Below are positions 21,369-30,287 of a DNA stretch of 64,000 nt, piece by piece (the first letter of the stretch is position 1; every line of letters begins with the position of its first letter). Source of the stretch: Bacillota bacterium (lineage in GTDB: Bacteria; Bacillota; Clostridia; Acetivibrionales; JAMNXU01); contig JAMNXU010000034.1 in the NCBI GenBank assembly GCA_023623175.1, positions 1-64,000 of the forward strand. The letters are read 5' to 3'. Both the position numbers and the translations under genes were made by a program. The notes beneath the pieces were generated by a model that was not told the origin of the DNA, did no database searches, and worked only from the letters and a program-made list of their open reading frames with translations.

Positions 21369-21489
21369 AAAAACTGGTTGAATCCTTAGAAAAAATTGGT
21401 TGAATAAAACAGCTTAAATCAGTTGTATTAAATTGCCTAAACTTAAACTGAATTATTTAAATTTAACTTAAACTGAGTTATTTAAATTA
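21369..21489. repeat. Degenerate intergenic AT-rich tandem repeats, including 2x25-bp AACTTAAACTGARTTATTTAAATTW
   Basis: Copies at 21440-21464 and 21465-21489, plus AAAAACTGGTTGAAT-like pair. Confidence 0.7.
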
Positions 21490-21590
21490 TAACACAAAGC
21501 ATAACGTATGTTAATCAATTAACAATAATATGTTAAGATAAGCTTTCTTCCCAGTGACTAAGATCCCAGGCTTTCATCCAATTCATTTGA

Positions 21591-21622
21591 AAAAGCCGGT
21601 CACTGTTTCCCATAACCGGCTA
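21591..21622 (-). terminator. Rho-independent terminator of the GntR-ABC operon
   Basis: Minus strand TAGCCGGTTATGGGAAACAGTGACCGGCTTTTT. Confidence 0.8.
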
Positions 21623-21661
21623 ATCAACTTGTTTGCTATATATTTAATTTATGGTTTGAGC

Positions 21662-22468
21662 TTATTCCAGGTTCAGGCGTTTCGTCAGTATCAGGTTTGT
21701 CAATAAGAAGTAACCCGCTGCAAATACCGCGTTGAATACAATTGAAAACCACATGACGCCGTGCATGAAATTAATCACTGCGGAAAATTCACTGATACTG
21801 CTGATATTAAAATTATAACTAAATCCGAATCCGGCAGCCACAGTGCCGATTATGGACAGAACGATCTGGGGGACTGTATTCAGCGCTATAAACGCTCCGA
21901 TACCTGCGAGGATTTTGTAGCGGTTGGCCAAATGTCCCATAGCGATGGAGGCATAGATCAGGAGCATATTAGATAAAATGCTTGCTATGGCGGCCAGTAT
22001 AATCTCTACTGTCAGGAGCACTGCCGTAGTGCCAAGGTAGTTGTAAAATTCCTTCAATCCATTGACAAAAGCTCTTATCACCTGCGGGGTCAAAACATCG
22101 TCGGCAGCAATGATAACGACCGAAATAATCGACGCAATACTGCAGACAGCAGTCCACATAAGCGAAACTGCCAGCTTGCTGACTATATGCTGCCATGCTT
22201 TTACCGGCAGCGTAAACATCAGGTAACCTTCATCAGTAAGCAGGTTCTTGTAGAACCTTTGAATCATAACAACCAGCGTTACGACAAATACACCTATGAG
22301 TATAGATATATAAAGCATCATGCTGATAATCTTCGGCGCCCGCATCGTATTGCCTGACAATTCGGAAACCGTCCGGTTAATGCCGGCAAAAATCAGCAGT
22401 ACTGCCACAAGAGGCAGAAATATTCTGGCTGTTGCCTTGATCTCATATTTCAGAAGCTTGCTTAGCAT
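21662..22468 (-). CDS. ABC-2-like transporter permease
   Basis: Six-TM-like hydrophobic pattern, adjacent to ATPase and GntR regulator. Confidence 0.8.
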   Translation of the reverse strand: MLSKLLKYEIKATARIFLPLVAVLLIFAGINRTVSELSGNTMRAPKIISMMLYISILIGVFVVTLVVMIQRFYKNLLTDEGYLMFTLPVKAWQHIVSKLAVSLMWTAVCSIASIISVVIIAADDVLTPQVIRAFVNGLKEFYNYLGTTAVLLTVEIILAAIASILSNMLLIYASIAMGHLANRYKILAGIGAFIALNTVPQIVLSIIGTVAAGFGFSYNFNISSISEFSAVINFMHGVMWFSIVFNAVFAAGYFLLTNLILTKRLNLE

Positions 22469-23160
22469 TTGAATACCTCCCTGAACAGCGCGTCTATCGA
22501 CTTGCCCTTCTCATTCCTGATTTCGTCCGCCGGCGCTGATAATACAATCTGCCCCCCGTTTATAAAGATAACGTGATCCAGGATCTTCTCCACGTCTGAA
22601 ATAAGGTGGGTTGATATGATAACCGTGGCATCTTCGCTGTAATTACTGATAATAGTTTCAAGGATATAGTCCCTGGTAGCCGGGTCCACACCGCCTATTG
22701 GCTCATCCAGCAGGTAGAGCTTCGCTTCGCGGCTCATAACAAGTATCAGCTGTACCTTTTCCTTCGTGCCCTTGGACATGGTCTTAAGCCTGTCGCAGGG
22801 ATCTATGCCGAGCCTTTCCAGCATGTCGTATGCCTTCTCCGGTCTGAAATCATCGTAAAAATCCCTGAAAAACTCAATTATCTGGTGCACGCGCATCCAG
22901 TCATTGAGATATGTCTTTTCAGGAAGGTAGGAAACTATCTTCTTGGTTTCAACGCCCGGTTTCATACCTGCAATGAATATTTCTCCGCTGTCCGGTGTCA
23001 AAAGCTCATTGGCCAGCTTTATCAGCGTGGTTTTTCCACTGCCGTTGGGTCCCAGGAGTCCCACTATTTTTCCGGGTTCTATTTCCAGGTTCACATCCAG
23101 CAGCGCCTTCTTCGTGCCGAAGGTCTTGGTCAGTCCTTTACATGAAAGGATTGCGTTCAT
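22462..23160 (-). CDS. ABC transporter ATP-binding protein
   Basis: GLLGPNGSGKTTLIKLANELLTPD, LYLLDEPIGGVDPATR. Confidence 0.96.
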   Translation of the reverse strand: MNAILSCKGLTKTFGTKKALLDVNLEIEPGKIVGLLGPNGSGKTTLIKLANELLTPDSGEIFIAGMKPGVETKKIVSYLPEKTYLNDWMRVHQIIEFFRDFYDDFRPEKAYDMLERLGIDPCDRLKTMSKGTKEKVQLILVMSREAKLYLLDEPIGGVDPATRDYILETIISNYSEDATVIISTHLISDVEKILDHVIFINGGQIVLSAPADEIRNEKGKSIDALFREVFKC

Positions 23161-23528
23161 TTTTTCATCTCTCCCATCATACTGCTTATAATTGACATTA
23201 TTTCCTCTACGGTCAGACCCAGCTTTTTCATCTTTTCAAGGAATTCCCTCGTTTGTTCCACGGCCATCTTGTTCCTGGCTTTGTTAATTATACTCTCATC
23301 CTCAGTCACTGAGCGCCCGCTGGTGCGATGCGTCACGATCAAACCATCCTCCTCCAGCTTTGCGAGGGCCCTTTGCATCGTATTGGGATTCACGGACGCT
23401 TCCTGGGCCATTTCTCGCACGGGGGGCAACCGTGAGCCCGGGGGATAAATGTTGGAGAAAATCATTAGTTCAATTTGTTCTATGAGCTGGGTATATATCG
23501 GTCTGTCAGGCTTGAATTCCCACGGCAT
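23157..23528 (-). CDS. GntR family (YtrA-like) transcriptional regulator
   Basis: RPIYTQLIEQIELMIFSNIYPPGSRLPPVREMAQEASVNPNTMQRALAKLEEDGLI. Confidence 0.95.
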   Translation of the reverse strand: MPWEFKPDRPIYTQLIEQIELMIFSNIYPPGSRLPPVREMAQEASVNPNTMQRALAKLEEDGLIVTHRTSGRSVTEDESIINKARNKMAVEQTREFLEKMKKLGLTVEEIMSIISSMMGEMKK

Positions 23529-23539
23529 GGTATCACTTC

Positions 23540-23577
23540 CTGTATTATTGTATTAAGTGCTTAATACAATAATACAG
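23540..23577. promoter_or_regulatory. Perfect palindrome CTGTATTATTGTATTAA-GTGC-TTAATACAATAATACAG, probable GntR operator
   Basis: 17-bp perfect arms, 4-bp loop, directly upstream of gntR. Confidence 0.8.
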
Positions 23578-23865
23578 TAATACAGTTAATGTGTCAATAA
23601 TTATTTATGATTATTTTGATATTAATGAGAAATCAGCCCAAAGCCTTGATTTAAGTCGCTCAATCCAATATTCTCCCGATATGGATACTTGTACCTTACC
23701 ATCCGGGTGCCGCGTATGTACGACAACGGAAACTTTACCCTAAAAAACGAAAAAAGAATAATGCTGCCGGTCAATTTGAAAAAATGATCTCCCAATCTTG
23801 AAATCTGTTATGATACTATTTAATTAAATATAAACAAATACTATTTAAATATAAACAATAATTCG

Positions 23866-24648
23866 ATGGAAAATGGAAAAGTGAGGAAAATGAAATCTCG
23901 CGTCAAATTTTCCAAAAGACTTATATATATCGCCGTCGGGCTGGTTCTGACGGGTATGGCAGTTTTCCTGTCGAAAACGGGGCTGTCTGAAAGGCTTTTC
24001 AAGGAATACAAGCCGAATTGGGACATTTTGCCCGGGCCTGGTATAAACCTTGCGCAGGAGTACCTGGAAGTTGAAAAGATTGACTTTCCGTCGGACCGTG
24101 ATGGCGACGGCATCAACGACCTTGACGACATTGTGGAAGGCGCGCGGAAAGATGCTGAAAACAAGCCGCGGTACAGGAGCAGATATTACAGCGGAGGCTA
24201 TCCTCCGGAAAATGAAGGCGTTTGCACCGATGTAATCTGGAGAGCCCTTTTAAACGCCGGATATAATCTCAAGGAAATGATGGACGAAGACATCCGGAAA
24301 AATCCCCAGGATTATCCCGGAGTGTCAGTTCCCGATCCAAACATTGATTTCCGGCGTGTAAAAAACCAGCTGGCGTTTTTTAAAAAATATGCCGAAAGTC
24401 TCACCCTCGAACTTGTGCCCGGAGACCCGGAAAACCTGAAGCAATGGCAGGGCGGTGACATAGTAACCTTTGACAATCCCGAACATATCGGCATCCTGTC
24501 AACGAAGAGAAACAAGTATGGCGTCCCGTACCTTATACATAATGCCGGTCCCTATACAAGGGAAGCCGATGATCTTATGGACTGGTACGACGGCATTACC
24601 GGGCACTTCCGTTTTCCTAAGCTGCAATCGCAGCAAGCCGAATATTAA
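23866..24648 (+). CDS. DUF1287 domain protein
   Basis: EGVCTDVIWRALLNAGYNLKEMMDEDI...VPDPNIDFRRVKNQLAFFKKY...DIVTFDNPEHIGILSTKRNKYGVPYLIHNAGP. Confidence 0.88.
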   Translation: MENGKVRKMKSRVKFSKRLIYIAVGLVLTGMAVFLSKTGLSERLFKEYKPNWDILPGPGINLAQEYLEVEKIDFPSDRDGDGINDLDDIVEGARKDAENKPRYRSRYYSGGYPPENEGVCTDVIWRALLNAGYNLKEMMDEDIRKNPQDYPGVSVPDPNIDFRRVKNQLAFFKKYAESLTLELVPGDPENLKQWQGGDIVTFDNPEHIGILSTKRNKYGVPYLIHNAGPYTREADDLMDWYDGITGHFRFPKLQSQQAEY

Positions 24649-24780
24649 TTGCAGAAGGTAAATTAAGACAATTCAAATAACAGGCGCATCCAGGCCGACC
24701 GCCCCGGTTAAATTTAAAATGTATATTTCTCGGTTGCTGACAGATAATATTAAAGTAATAATTTACAGGAGGCGGTTTTA

Positions 24781-24954
24781 ATGCGTGTAAGCAAGACCAA
24801 CAATCCCATCAGCAGGGTAAAATGCGTCGTGAATACCTGCCATTTCTATGTTCCGGGAGATCATTGCGCCGCCGAGCAAATTGAAGTGCAGCCGCGCAAT
24901 GCTGTAAGCTCCCAGGAAACTGACTGCGCAACCTTTGCTCCGAAAAATGAATAG
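24781..24954 (+). CDS. Small Cys-rich DUF1540-like protein (57 aa)
   Basis: Manual translation MRVSKTNNPISRVKCVVNTCHFYVPGDHCAAEQIEVQPRNAVSSQETDCATFAPKNE; RBS ACAGGAGGCGG; below the ORF track cutoff. Confidence 0.85.
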   Translation: MRVSKTNNPISRVKCVVNTCHFYVPGDHCAAEQIEVQPRNAVSSQETDCATFAPKNE

Positions 24955-24980
24955 CGTTTGCAGCAAACAAGCCATCGATA

Positions 24981-25019
24981 AAAACTCCCACCCCGAATCG
25001 GGGGCGGGAGTTGCTTTTT
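24981..25019 (+). terminator. Rho-independent terminator after the DUF1540 ORF
   Basis: AACTCCCACCCCGAATCGGGGGCGGGAGTTGCTTTTT. Confidence 0.85.
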
Positions 25020-25041
25020 CCAGGCATGGACAAGGGGACCA

Positions 25042-25222
25042 GGGACACGGGGACGGTTCTCCTGTCCCGATTCTGGTACACGGGGACGGTTCTCCTGTCC
25101 CTATAAGCAGTACCTGAAACGGGTGAAATAAAGGGATCGTTCTCGTGTTTCGCGACCCAAGTGGGACAAGAGAACCGTCCCCTTGTCCCGCAGGTGGGAC
25201 AAGGGAACCGTCCCCGTGTACC
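25042..25222. repeat. Array of 27-bp REP-like palindromic elements (++ , degenerate, --)
   Basis: Units 25042-25068(+), 25075-25101(+), 25163-25189(-), 25196-25222(-); core GGGACANGGGGACGGTTCTCCTGTCCC. Confidence 0.92.
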
Positions 25223-25235
25223 GGTGTAATGGTGC

Positions 25236-27059
25236 TTAAAGAATATAAGGCAGTTCCCTTATCACTTCCACAATGAATTCGACGGCCTGGGAACACTCCA
25301 CTCTGGCGCGGATGATATCCGCTGTAACGGCAAGTTTTGTTCCCGGCGCAATTTTGTCCGGCGCCCTTAATTTGAAACAAAAATCGTGGTATCCTGCCGC
25401 AGCGGCAACGGCGCTCTGTTCCGGCGCCTCGCACGTGAATCCGGCGGGGAGGTTCAGCTTCGCGGTAATCAGGGCATCATATTCGTTGTAATTTCTCACC
25501 CTGAGCCAGACCTTGAATTCTGCGCCAGGCAGAACTTCGGCAACATAGGGGTAAAAGCATGCCCAGCGGGTATCTATGCCATAAAGAGGCGCTTCCTGGT
25601 CTATAAGTTCCGAAAGTCTCCTGTCCAGTTCATTCGTCCACGCCACGTATCCCTCGAGCATGCCGGGCTCAACAACCGTCGCTCCGGTATGTCCCGTGCA
25701 GAGTATGTCAGGCTTCATTTCGAGCATGATCCGCGCCGAACGCTGCAAATGAGCCGGAATCATGACATTTTTGAAAATAACCGGCGTCACGAGATGCCCG
25801 TCGGTGGCAATCCATATATTGTCCCCTGTAAACAGGACCCTCCTGCCGTCGATGTCCGCAAAAAGACCCTGGGCAAACTCCGTTTGCCCAGGCATGTGGT
25901 AGAAATAAAGGTCAAACTCTTCCCACCTTACCTTTGACCCCGACTTCAGAACAACGGCGTCAAGGTTTGACGGAAACAGGCAGGGTATATTGTAGCCCTT
26001 TGGATTCTTTAAAATATCCGCCATTTCTTCAATCGTCCAGACCTGTGTTTCAATCTCCAGGTCCCGGTGGGGTGATGACGCGTGCCTGTACTGCATTTCT
26101 GAAATCCTGGCTATGTGGTCGTCGTGGTAATGGGATATGGTTATAACGTCAATGTGTTTCAGCCCGAACTCCTCGGAAAGCCTTTTGATGCAGTTGTGAT
26201 CCACATAGCCGAAATCCACAAGGAATCCTTTCCCGCTCTCCGAAATGATGATGTACGATGTAAAATCAATATATACAAGGTGAGGTAAAACCCTCGAAAA
26301 TGCAGGCGTTTGATGTGGACGGCGCTCCGGGTGCAGAAATTTCTGCAGCTCCGAAACCTTCCGGGCAAGCAAATCCAGCGCTTCATACCCGTTCTCCATG
26401 GGACTGCCATGGGACGGGCACAGCAAATCCATGTCCATGGACTTCAATTTTTCTATGGATTCAAGCCAATACTTGAAAATCTTATAGTTACTGGGCATGT
26501 AATCCCATTGAAAATCATAAATATTGTGCACTTTTCCCGGGGCTGAAATGATGTCTCCGCAAAAAATGACTTTTTTCCCGTCAATTTCAGCCCTGATCGA
26601 TATGGAATTTCGCGAATCGCCGGGCGTTTCAATTATTTCGAATGTGTACCCGCGCCATTTTATGACGTTTCCGCCATTTACTCCGCTGCAGCGAATGTTT
26701 GTGGTCCTCGAAAAGAAAACCGAATCCTCGCGATAATTCACATAAACCCTCTTATTGGCCCACATTTTTTCAACACTGTCAAACAGCGGTCTTTCAGCTT
26801 CGGGAACGAGTATTTCCGTATCCTCGCCAAGAAAATGGTCACCGCAGCACATATCCCTGTGGTGATTGGTGTGGATCAGCTTTTCCACGCTTCTAATGCC
26901 AAGCCGCTCGAGGCACTGCAGGACCTTTCCCGTTCCGAAATCTATCAGCAGCGCGCTGTTCCCATCCCGGATTATATACACGTTGCAGCAGTCCCTGAAC
27001 AAATACAGGTTTTGACTCAACCGCACAAGCCCGTTAATGCTGTCAGGCCGAGTATCCAT
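25236..27059 (-). CDS. Two-domain MBL-fold metallo-hydrolase
   Basis: HTNHHRDMCCGDH in N-terminal half; SHYHDDHIARISEM in second half; C-terminal beta-rich region. Confidence 0.85.
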   Translation of the reverse strand: MDTRPDSINGLVRLSQNLYLFRDCCNVYIIRDGNSALLIDFGTGKVLQCLERLGIRSVEKLIHTNHHRDMCCGDHFLGEDTEILVPEAERPLFDSVEKMWANKRVYVNYREDSVFFSRTTNIRCSGVNGGNVIKWRGYTFEIIETPGDSRNSISIRAEIDGKKVIFCGDIISAPGKVHNIYDFQWDYMPSNYKIFKYWLESIEKLKSMDMDLLCPSHGSPMENGYEALDLLARKVSELQKFLHPERRPHQTPAFSRVLPHLVYIDFTSYIIISESGKGFLVDFGYVDHNCIKRLSEEFGLKHIDVITISHYHDDHIARISEMQYRHASSPHRDLEIETQVWTIEEMADILKNPKGYNIPCLFPSNLDAVVLKSGSKVRWEEFDLYFYHMPGQTEFAQGLFADIDGRRVLFTGDNIWIATDGHLVTPVIFKNVMIPAHLQRSARIMLEMKPDILCTGHTGATVVEPGMLEGYVAWTNELDRRLSELIDQEAPLYGIDTRWACFYPYVAEVLPGAEFKVWLRVRNYNEYDALITAKLNLPAGFTCEAPEQSAVAAAAGYHDFCFKLRAPDKIAPGTKLAVTADIIRARVECSQAVEFIVEVIRELPYIL

Positions 27060-27107
27060 AGCTTCTCTTCTCCCTTTCCCGGCATATGTTAATCCTTCTC
27101 AATACTC

Positions 27108-28775
27108 TCAATAAAAGCAGCTTCCGCCGATGAATTCGCGGATGATTGAATTTGCAGGAATTTCATCGGACGGGATCGGCAGGAAGTTACCGAGGAATTC
27201 AAGCAGCCTGCGCGCCTCCGAGTATTCGGGGCAGTTCCTGTCAATTTCCATCAGCAGCGGTTCGGCATGGACTTTCAAAACGCCGATTTCGTAAAGCAAG
27301 GCGGAATTAAACATTACATCGGCTTCCTCCTGGAACGGGAAAATGTTCCTGTCCTCGCCTTTTCTCACCGAAGGCCAGCGCCGGATTGTGTCCAGTGCAC
27401 TGTTGCCCCGGTACTTGTGGTCCCGTGTTATCCTGCGGATCATCCTTGCATCCGTAGAAGGAATCCGGTTGTGGTCGTCTATGTTCAGCGAAGTCAGCGC
27501 GCTCACGTACACCTTGAATTTCCTTTCCCTCGGAATGGACGGAGTCAGTCTTTCATTAAGCCCGTGGATACCTTCAATCAGCAATACTCCGTTTTCATCG
27601 AGGCGGATTTTCCTCCCGTGCGGTTTCCTGGTTCCCGTGTAAAAATCAAATATGGGAATCTCAACTTCTTCACCGCTGATTAGCTTGTTGAGGTGCTCAT
27701 TAAACAGCTCCGTATCGAGCGCTTCCAGCGCCTCGTAATCATATTCTCCGTTTTCATCCTTCGGCGTGTCGATGCGGTTCAGGAAATAGTCATCGAGGTT
27801 AACAGTCACGGGCTTCAGCCCGTTAACCCTGAGCTGGATGCTCAGCCTGTGGGCAAACGTGGTTTTCCCCGATGAAGAGGGCCCTGCAATCAAAACAATC
27901 TTTTTTTGATAGACATTTTCAGAAATCAAGTCCGCTATCCGCGCTATTTTCTTCTCGTGCAGCGCTTCCGAGATCCTGATTACTTCACCTATCCTGCCCG
28001 ACCTGACAATGTCGTTCAAAATACCCGCATTTTCAATACCGAGGATCTTTACCCAGTTTTTATACTCTCTGAATATCCCAAAAAGCTTTTTCTGTTCCAC
28101 GAAGGGCGGAATTGTGTCGGGGTTGTTCTGATCCGGAAACATTATAATCAGCCCGGGCGGGTAGTATTTCAGTTCGAATTTCTGCAAATATCCCGTGTCG
28201 GGCGCCATGTATCCGTAAAAATAATCATAAAATCCGTCGCAGCTGTAAACCGTCACATAGGGTTTCTTCCTGAATTCCAGCGCAATGTACCGGTCCATGC
28301 GCTCATGCTTTATTAAAATCTCCCTGGCCTCTTCAACGGACATTTCATGTTTAACAAAAGGAATCCTTTTCGCGACGAGCTTTCTCATTTCAGCCTCTAT
28401 TTGGGCCACTTCCTCGGCGGTCAGCTCGGTATCGCCAAGGACTTCGGCATAAATTCCCTTGCTTATCGAGTGCTTTATTATTGTCTTCCTTTCCGGGAAA
28501 AGGTCTTTAACTGCCTTTATCAAAAGGAAAATCAGGCTTCGCCTGTAAATCCTCATTCCGTCAGCGTCCGTAAGATCTATAAACTTGATCTCCGCATCGT
28601 CCTCAAGCCGAAAGGACAGTTCCCTGATTTCATTATTCACCTTTGCTGCAATTATTGGATACCTGAAATGTCTCTGGTATTCCCCTGCGAGTTCCGACAG
28701 GAAAATTCCGCGGGGCGCCTCGACGCAGCCCACTCCATCAATATCCGCATTTATCATCGCAGTGTCCTTCTTCAA
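27108..28775 (-). CDS. Uridine kinase-like nucleoside kinase with N-terminal TGS/ThrRS-like region
   Basis: GPSSSGKTTFAHRLSIQLRVNGLKPVTVNLDDYFLNR; N-terminal ThrRS-additional-domain-like segment. Confidence 0.88.
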   Translation of the reverse strand: MKKDTAMINADIDGVGCVEAPRGIFLSELAGEYQRHFRYPIIAAKVNNEIRELSFRLEDDAEIKFIDLTDADGMRIYRRSLIFLLIKAVKDLFPERKTIIKHSISKGIYAEVLGDTELTAEEVAQIEAEMRKLVAKRIPFVKHEMSVEEAREILIKHERMDRYIALEFRKKPYVTVYSCDGFYDYFYGYMAPDTGYLQKFELKYYPPGLIIMFPDQNNPDTIPPFVEQKKLFGIFREYKNWVKILGIENAGILNDIVRSGRIGEVIRISEALHEKKIARIADLISENVYQKKIVLIAGPSSSGKTTFAHRLSIQLRVNGLKPVTVNLDDYFLNRIDTPKDENGEYDYEALEALDTELFNEHLNKLISGEEVEIPIFDFYTGTRKPHGRKIRLDENGVLLIEGIHGLNERLTPSIPRERKFKVYVSALTSLNIDDHNRIPSTDARMIRRITRDHKYRGNSALDTIRRWPSVRKGEDRNIFPFQEEADVMFNSALLYEIGVLKVHAEPLLMEIDRNCPEYSEARRLLEFLGNFLPIPSDEIPANSIIREFIGGSCFY

Positions 28776-28927
28776 CGGCTTTCACTCCTGACGTAAAATA
28801 GTAATTGGATATATATAATATTATAGTCGTGTATATATTTCAAGGTAATAAATTAAGGCAAAATTCAGGATAAAAGCCGGATGTACGGAGATTGTGCGTA
28901 AAAGCCGCATTGTTTCTTTATTACAGG

Positions 28928-28975
28928 AATGAATAATTTGTTCGTTTCAGAAATGAATAATTTATTCGTTTCAGG
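28928..28975. repeat. Two-copy 24-bp tandem repeat AATGAATAATTTRTTCGTTTCAGR
   Basis: Copies at 28928-28951 and 28952-28975. Confidence 0.9.
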
Positions 28976-29142
28976 TTTTCATGTCTCAGATATAGTTTTC
29001 GGGAATTTCGCTGAAACTTAAGAATTTTATTATTCTATGTACAAAAAATATTTTTATAGTAGAATACTAATATAGAAACAATTATTAACAATGAACTGAT
29101 TTTACAGTATTTTACAGTCTACTGGTAAAGGAGGACGCGCAT

Positions 29143-29922
29143 ATGGGCAAATCTGTAATTGCTGCGCAAATGTACACTCTTCGCGAGTTTTGCGAAACTC
29201 CCGAGGGTATTTCAAATTCGCTGAAAAAGGTAAGGGAAATCGGGTATGAAGCTTTCCAGACATCGGGTCTCGGACCGATTGATCCCCATGAGCTCAAGGA
29301 AATCATGGATCGCGAAGGCCTTACAATGTGTGCCACCCATGTTTCCTTTGACCGCCTGAAGAACGATATTGACGCGGTAATCAGCGATCACAAGCTTTGG
29401 AATTGCAAATATGTAGGCCTCGGCGCAATGCCCGGCGAATATTCAGGCAGCAAGGAAGGTTACATAAAGTTCGCGAAGGAGATTTCGCAGATAGCGAAAA
29501 CGCTTAAAGACAACGGCCTGCAGTTTATTTACCACAACCATGATTTTGAGTTCGAAAAATTTGACGGAAAAACCGGTTTACAGATTCTCCTTGAAGAGTG
29601 CGACAGGAGCGTCGTGGACTTTGAAATCGACACGTTCTGGGTACAGGCCGGAGGCGGAGACCCTGCCCAGTGGATAAGAAATGTTAAAGGTAATATGAAG
29701 GTAGTCCATCTCAAGGACATGGTAATGGGTCGTACAAACGGCGAAAGGAAACGCCTGATGGCCGAAGTCGGCGAAGGCAATCTCAACTGGCCAGCCATCA
29801 TTGACGCATGCAGGGATATAGGCGTTGAATGGTATGTGGTTGAACAGGATGTCTGCCAGAGAGATCCCTTTGAAAGCCTTGCCATAAGCTTCAGAAATCT
29901 CAAGGCAATGGGGCTTGAATAG
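29143..29922 (+). CDS. Sugar phosphate isomerase/epimerase (xylose isomerase-like TIM barrel)
   Basis: AQMYTLREFCETPEGISNSLKKVREIGYEAFQ...FIYHNHDFEFEKFDG...VEQDVCQRDPFESLAISFRNLK. Confidence 0.9.
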   Translation: MGKSVIAAQMYTLREFCETPEGISNSLKKVREIGYEAFQTSGLGPIDPHELKEIMDREGLTMCATHVSFDRLKNDIDAVISDHKLWNCKYVGLGAMPGEYSGSKEGYIKFAKEISQIAKTLKDNGLQFIYHNHDFEFEKFDGKTGLQILLEECDRSVVDFEIDTFWVQAGGGDPAQWIRNVKGNMKVVHLKDMVMGRTNGERKRLMAEVGEGNLNWPAIIDACRDIGVEWYVVEQDVCQRDPFESLAISFRNLKAMGLE

Positions 29923-30021
29923 TATTATTGGTATTTAAGGCATTATTAGCAGCAATAAATCTGAAAGCAGCATTAAATAAATATAAAAGAATAAAAAGCA
30001 GTATCAAACTGAACGAATTAT

Positions 30022-30062
30022 AAAGCCTGGATGGCTGGGTATTCCACCGTCCAGGCTTTTAC
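30022..30062 (+). terminator. Rho-independent terminator
   Basis: AAAGCCTGGATGGCTGGGTATTCCACCGTCCAGGCTTTT. Confidence 0.85.
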
Positions 30063-30119
30063 TCCTGCTTACGGCCCATGCTTTTACATCATGGCTTTTG
30101 CATTAGCATCAATTATTTA

Positions 30120-30246
30120 TTTCTTTTGAGCTGTTTAAACCTCTTGCCAAAAAACACGATTGTTTCCTTAGAGCTATTTATACCTCTTGGCTATAACACG
30201 ATTGTTTCTTTTGAGCCATTCATACCTCTTGATTAAAACACGGCTG
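30120..30246. repeat. Three-copy 42-43-bp degenerate tandem repeat
   Basis: TTTCTTTTGAGCTRTTTAWACCTCTTGSCTAWAACACGATTG at 30120, 30163 and 30205. Confidence 0.9.
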
Positions 30247-30287
30247 CAAAAACTTTTTATCGATCATTTAACCTTGCCGTGGCAGAC

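Noticed and set aside
25042-25222. Possible complete insertion sequence
   Set aside because: No transposase ORF between or beside the inverted units; only short palindromic elements are present.
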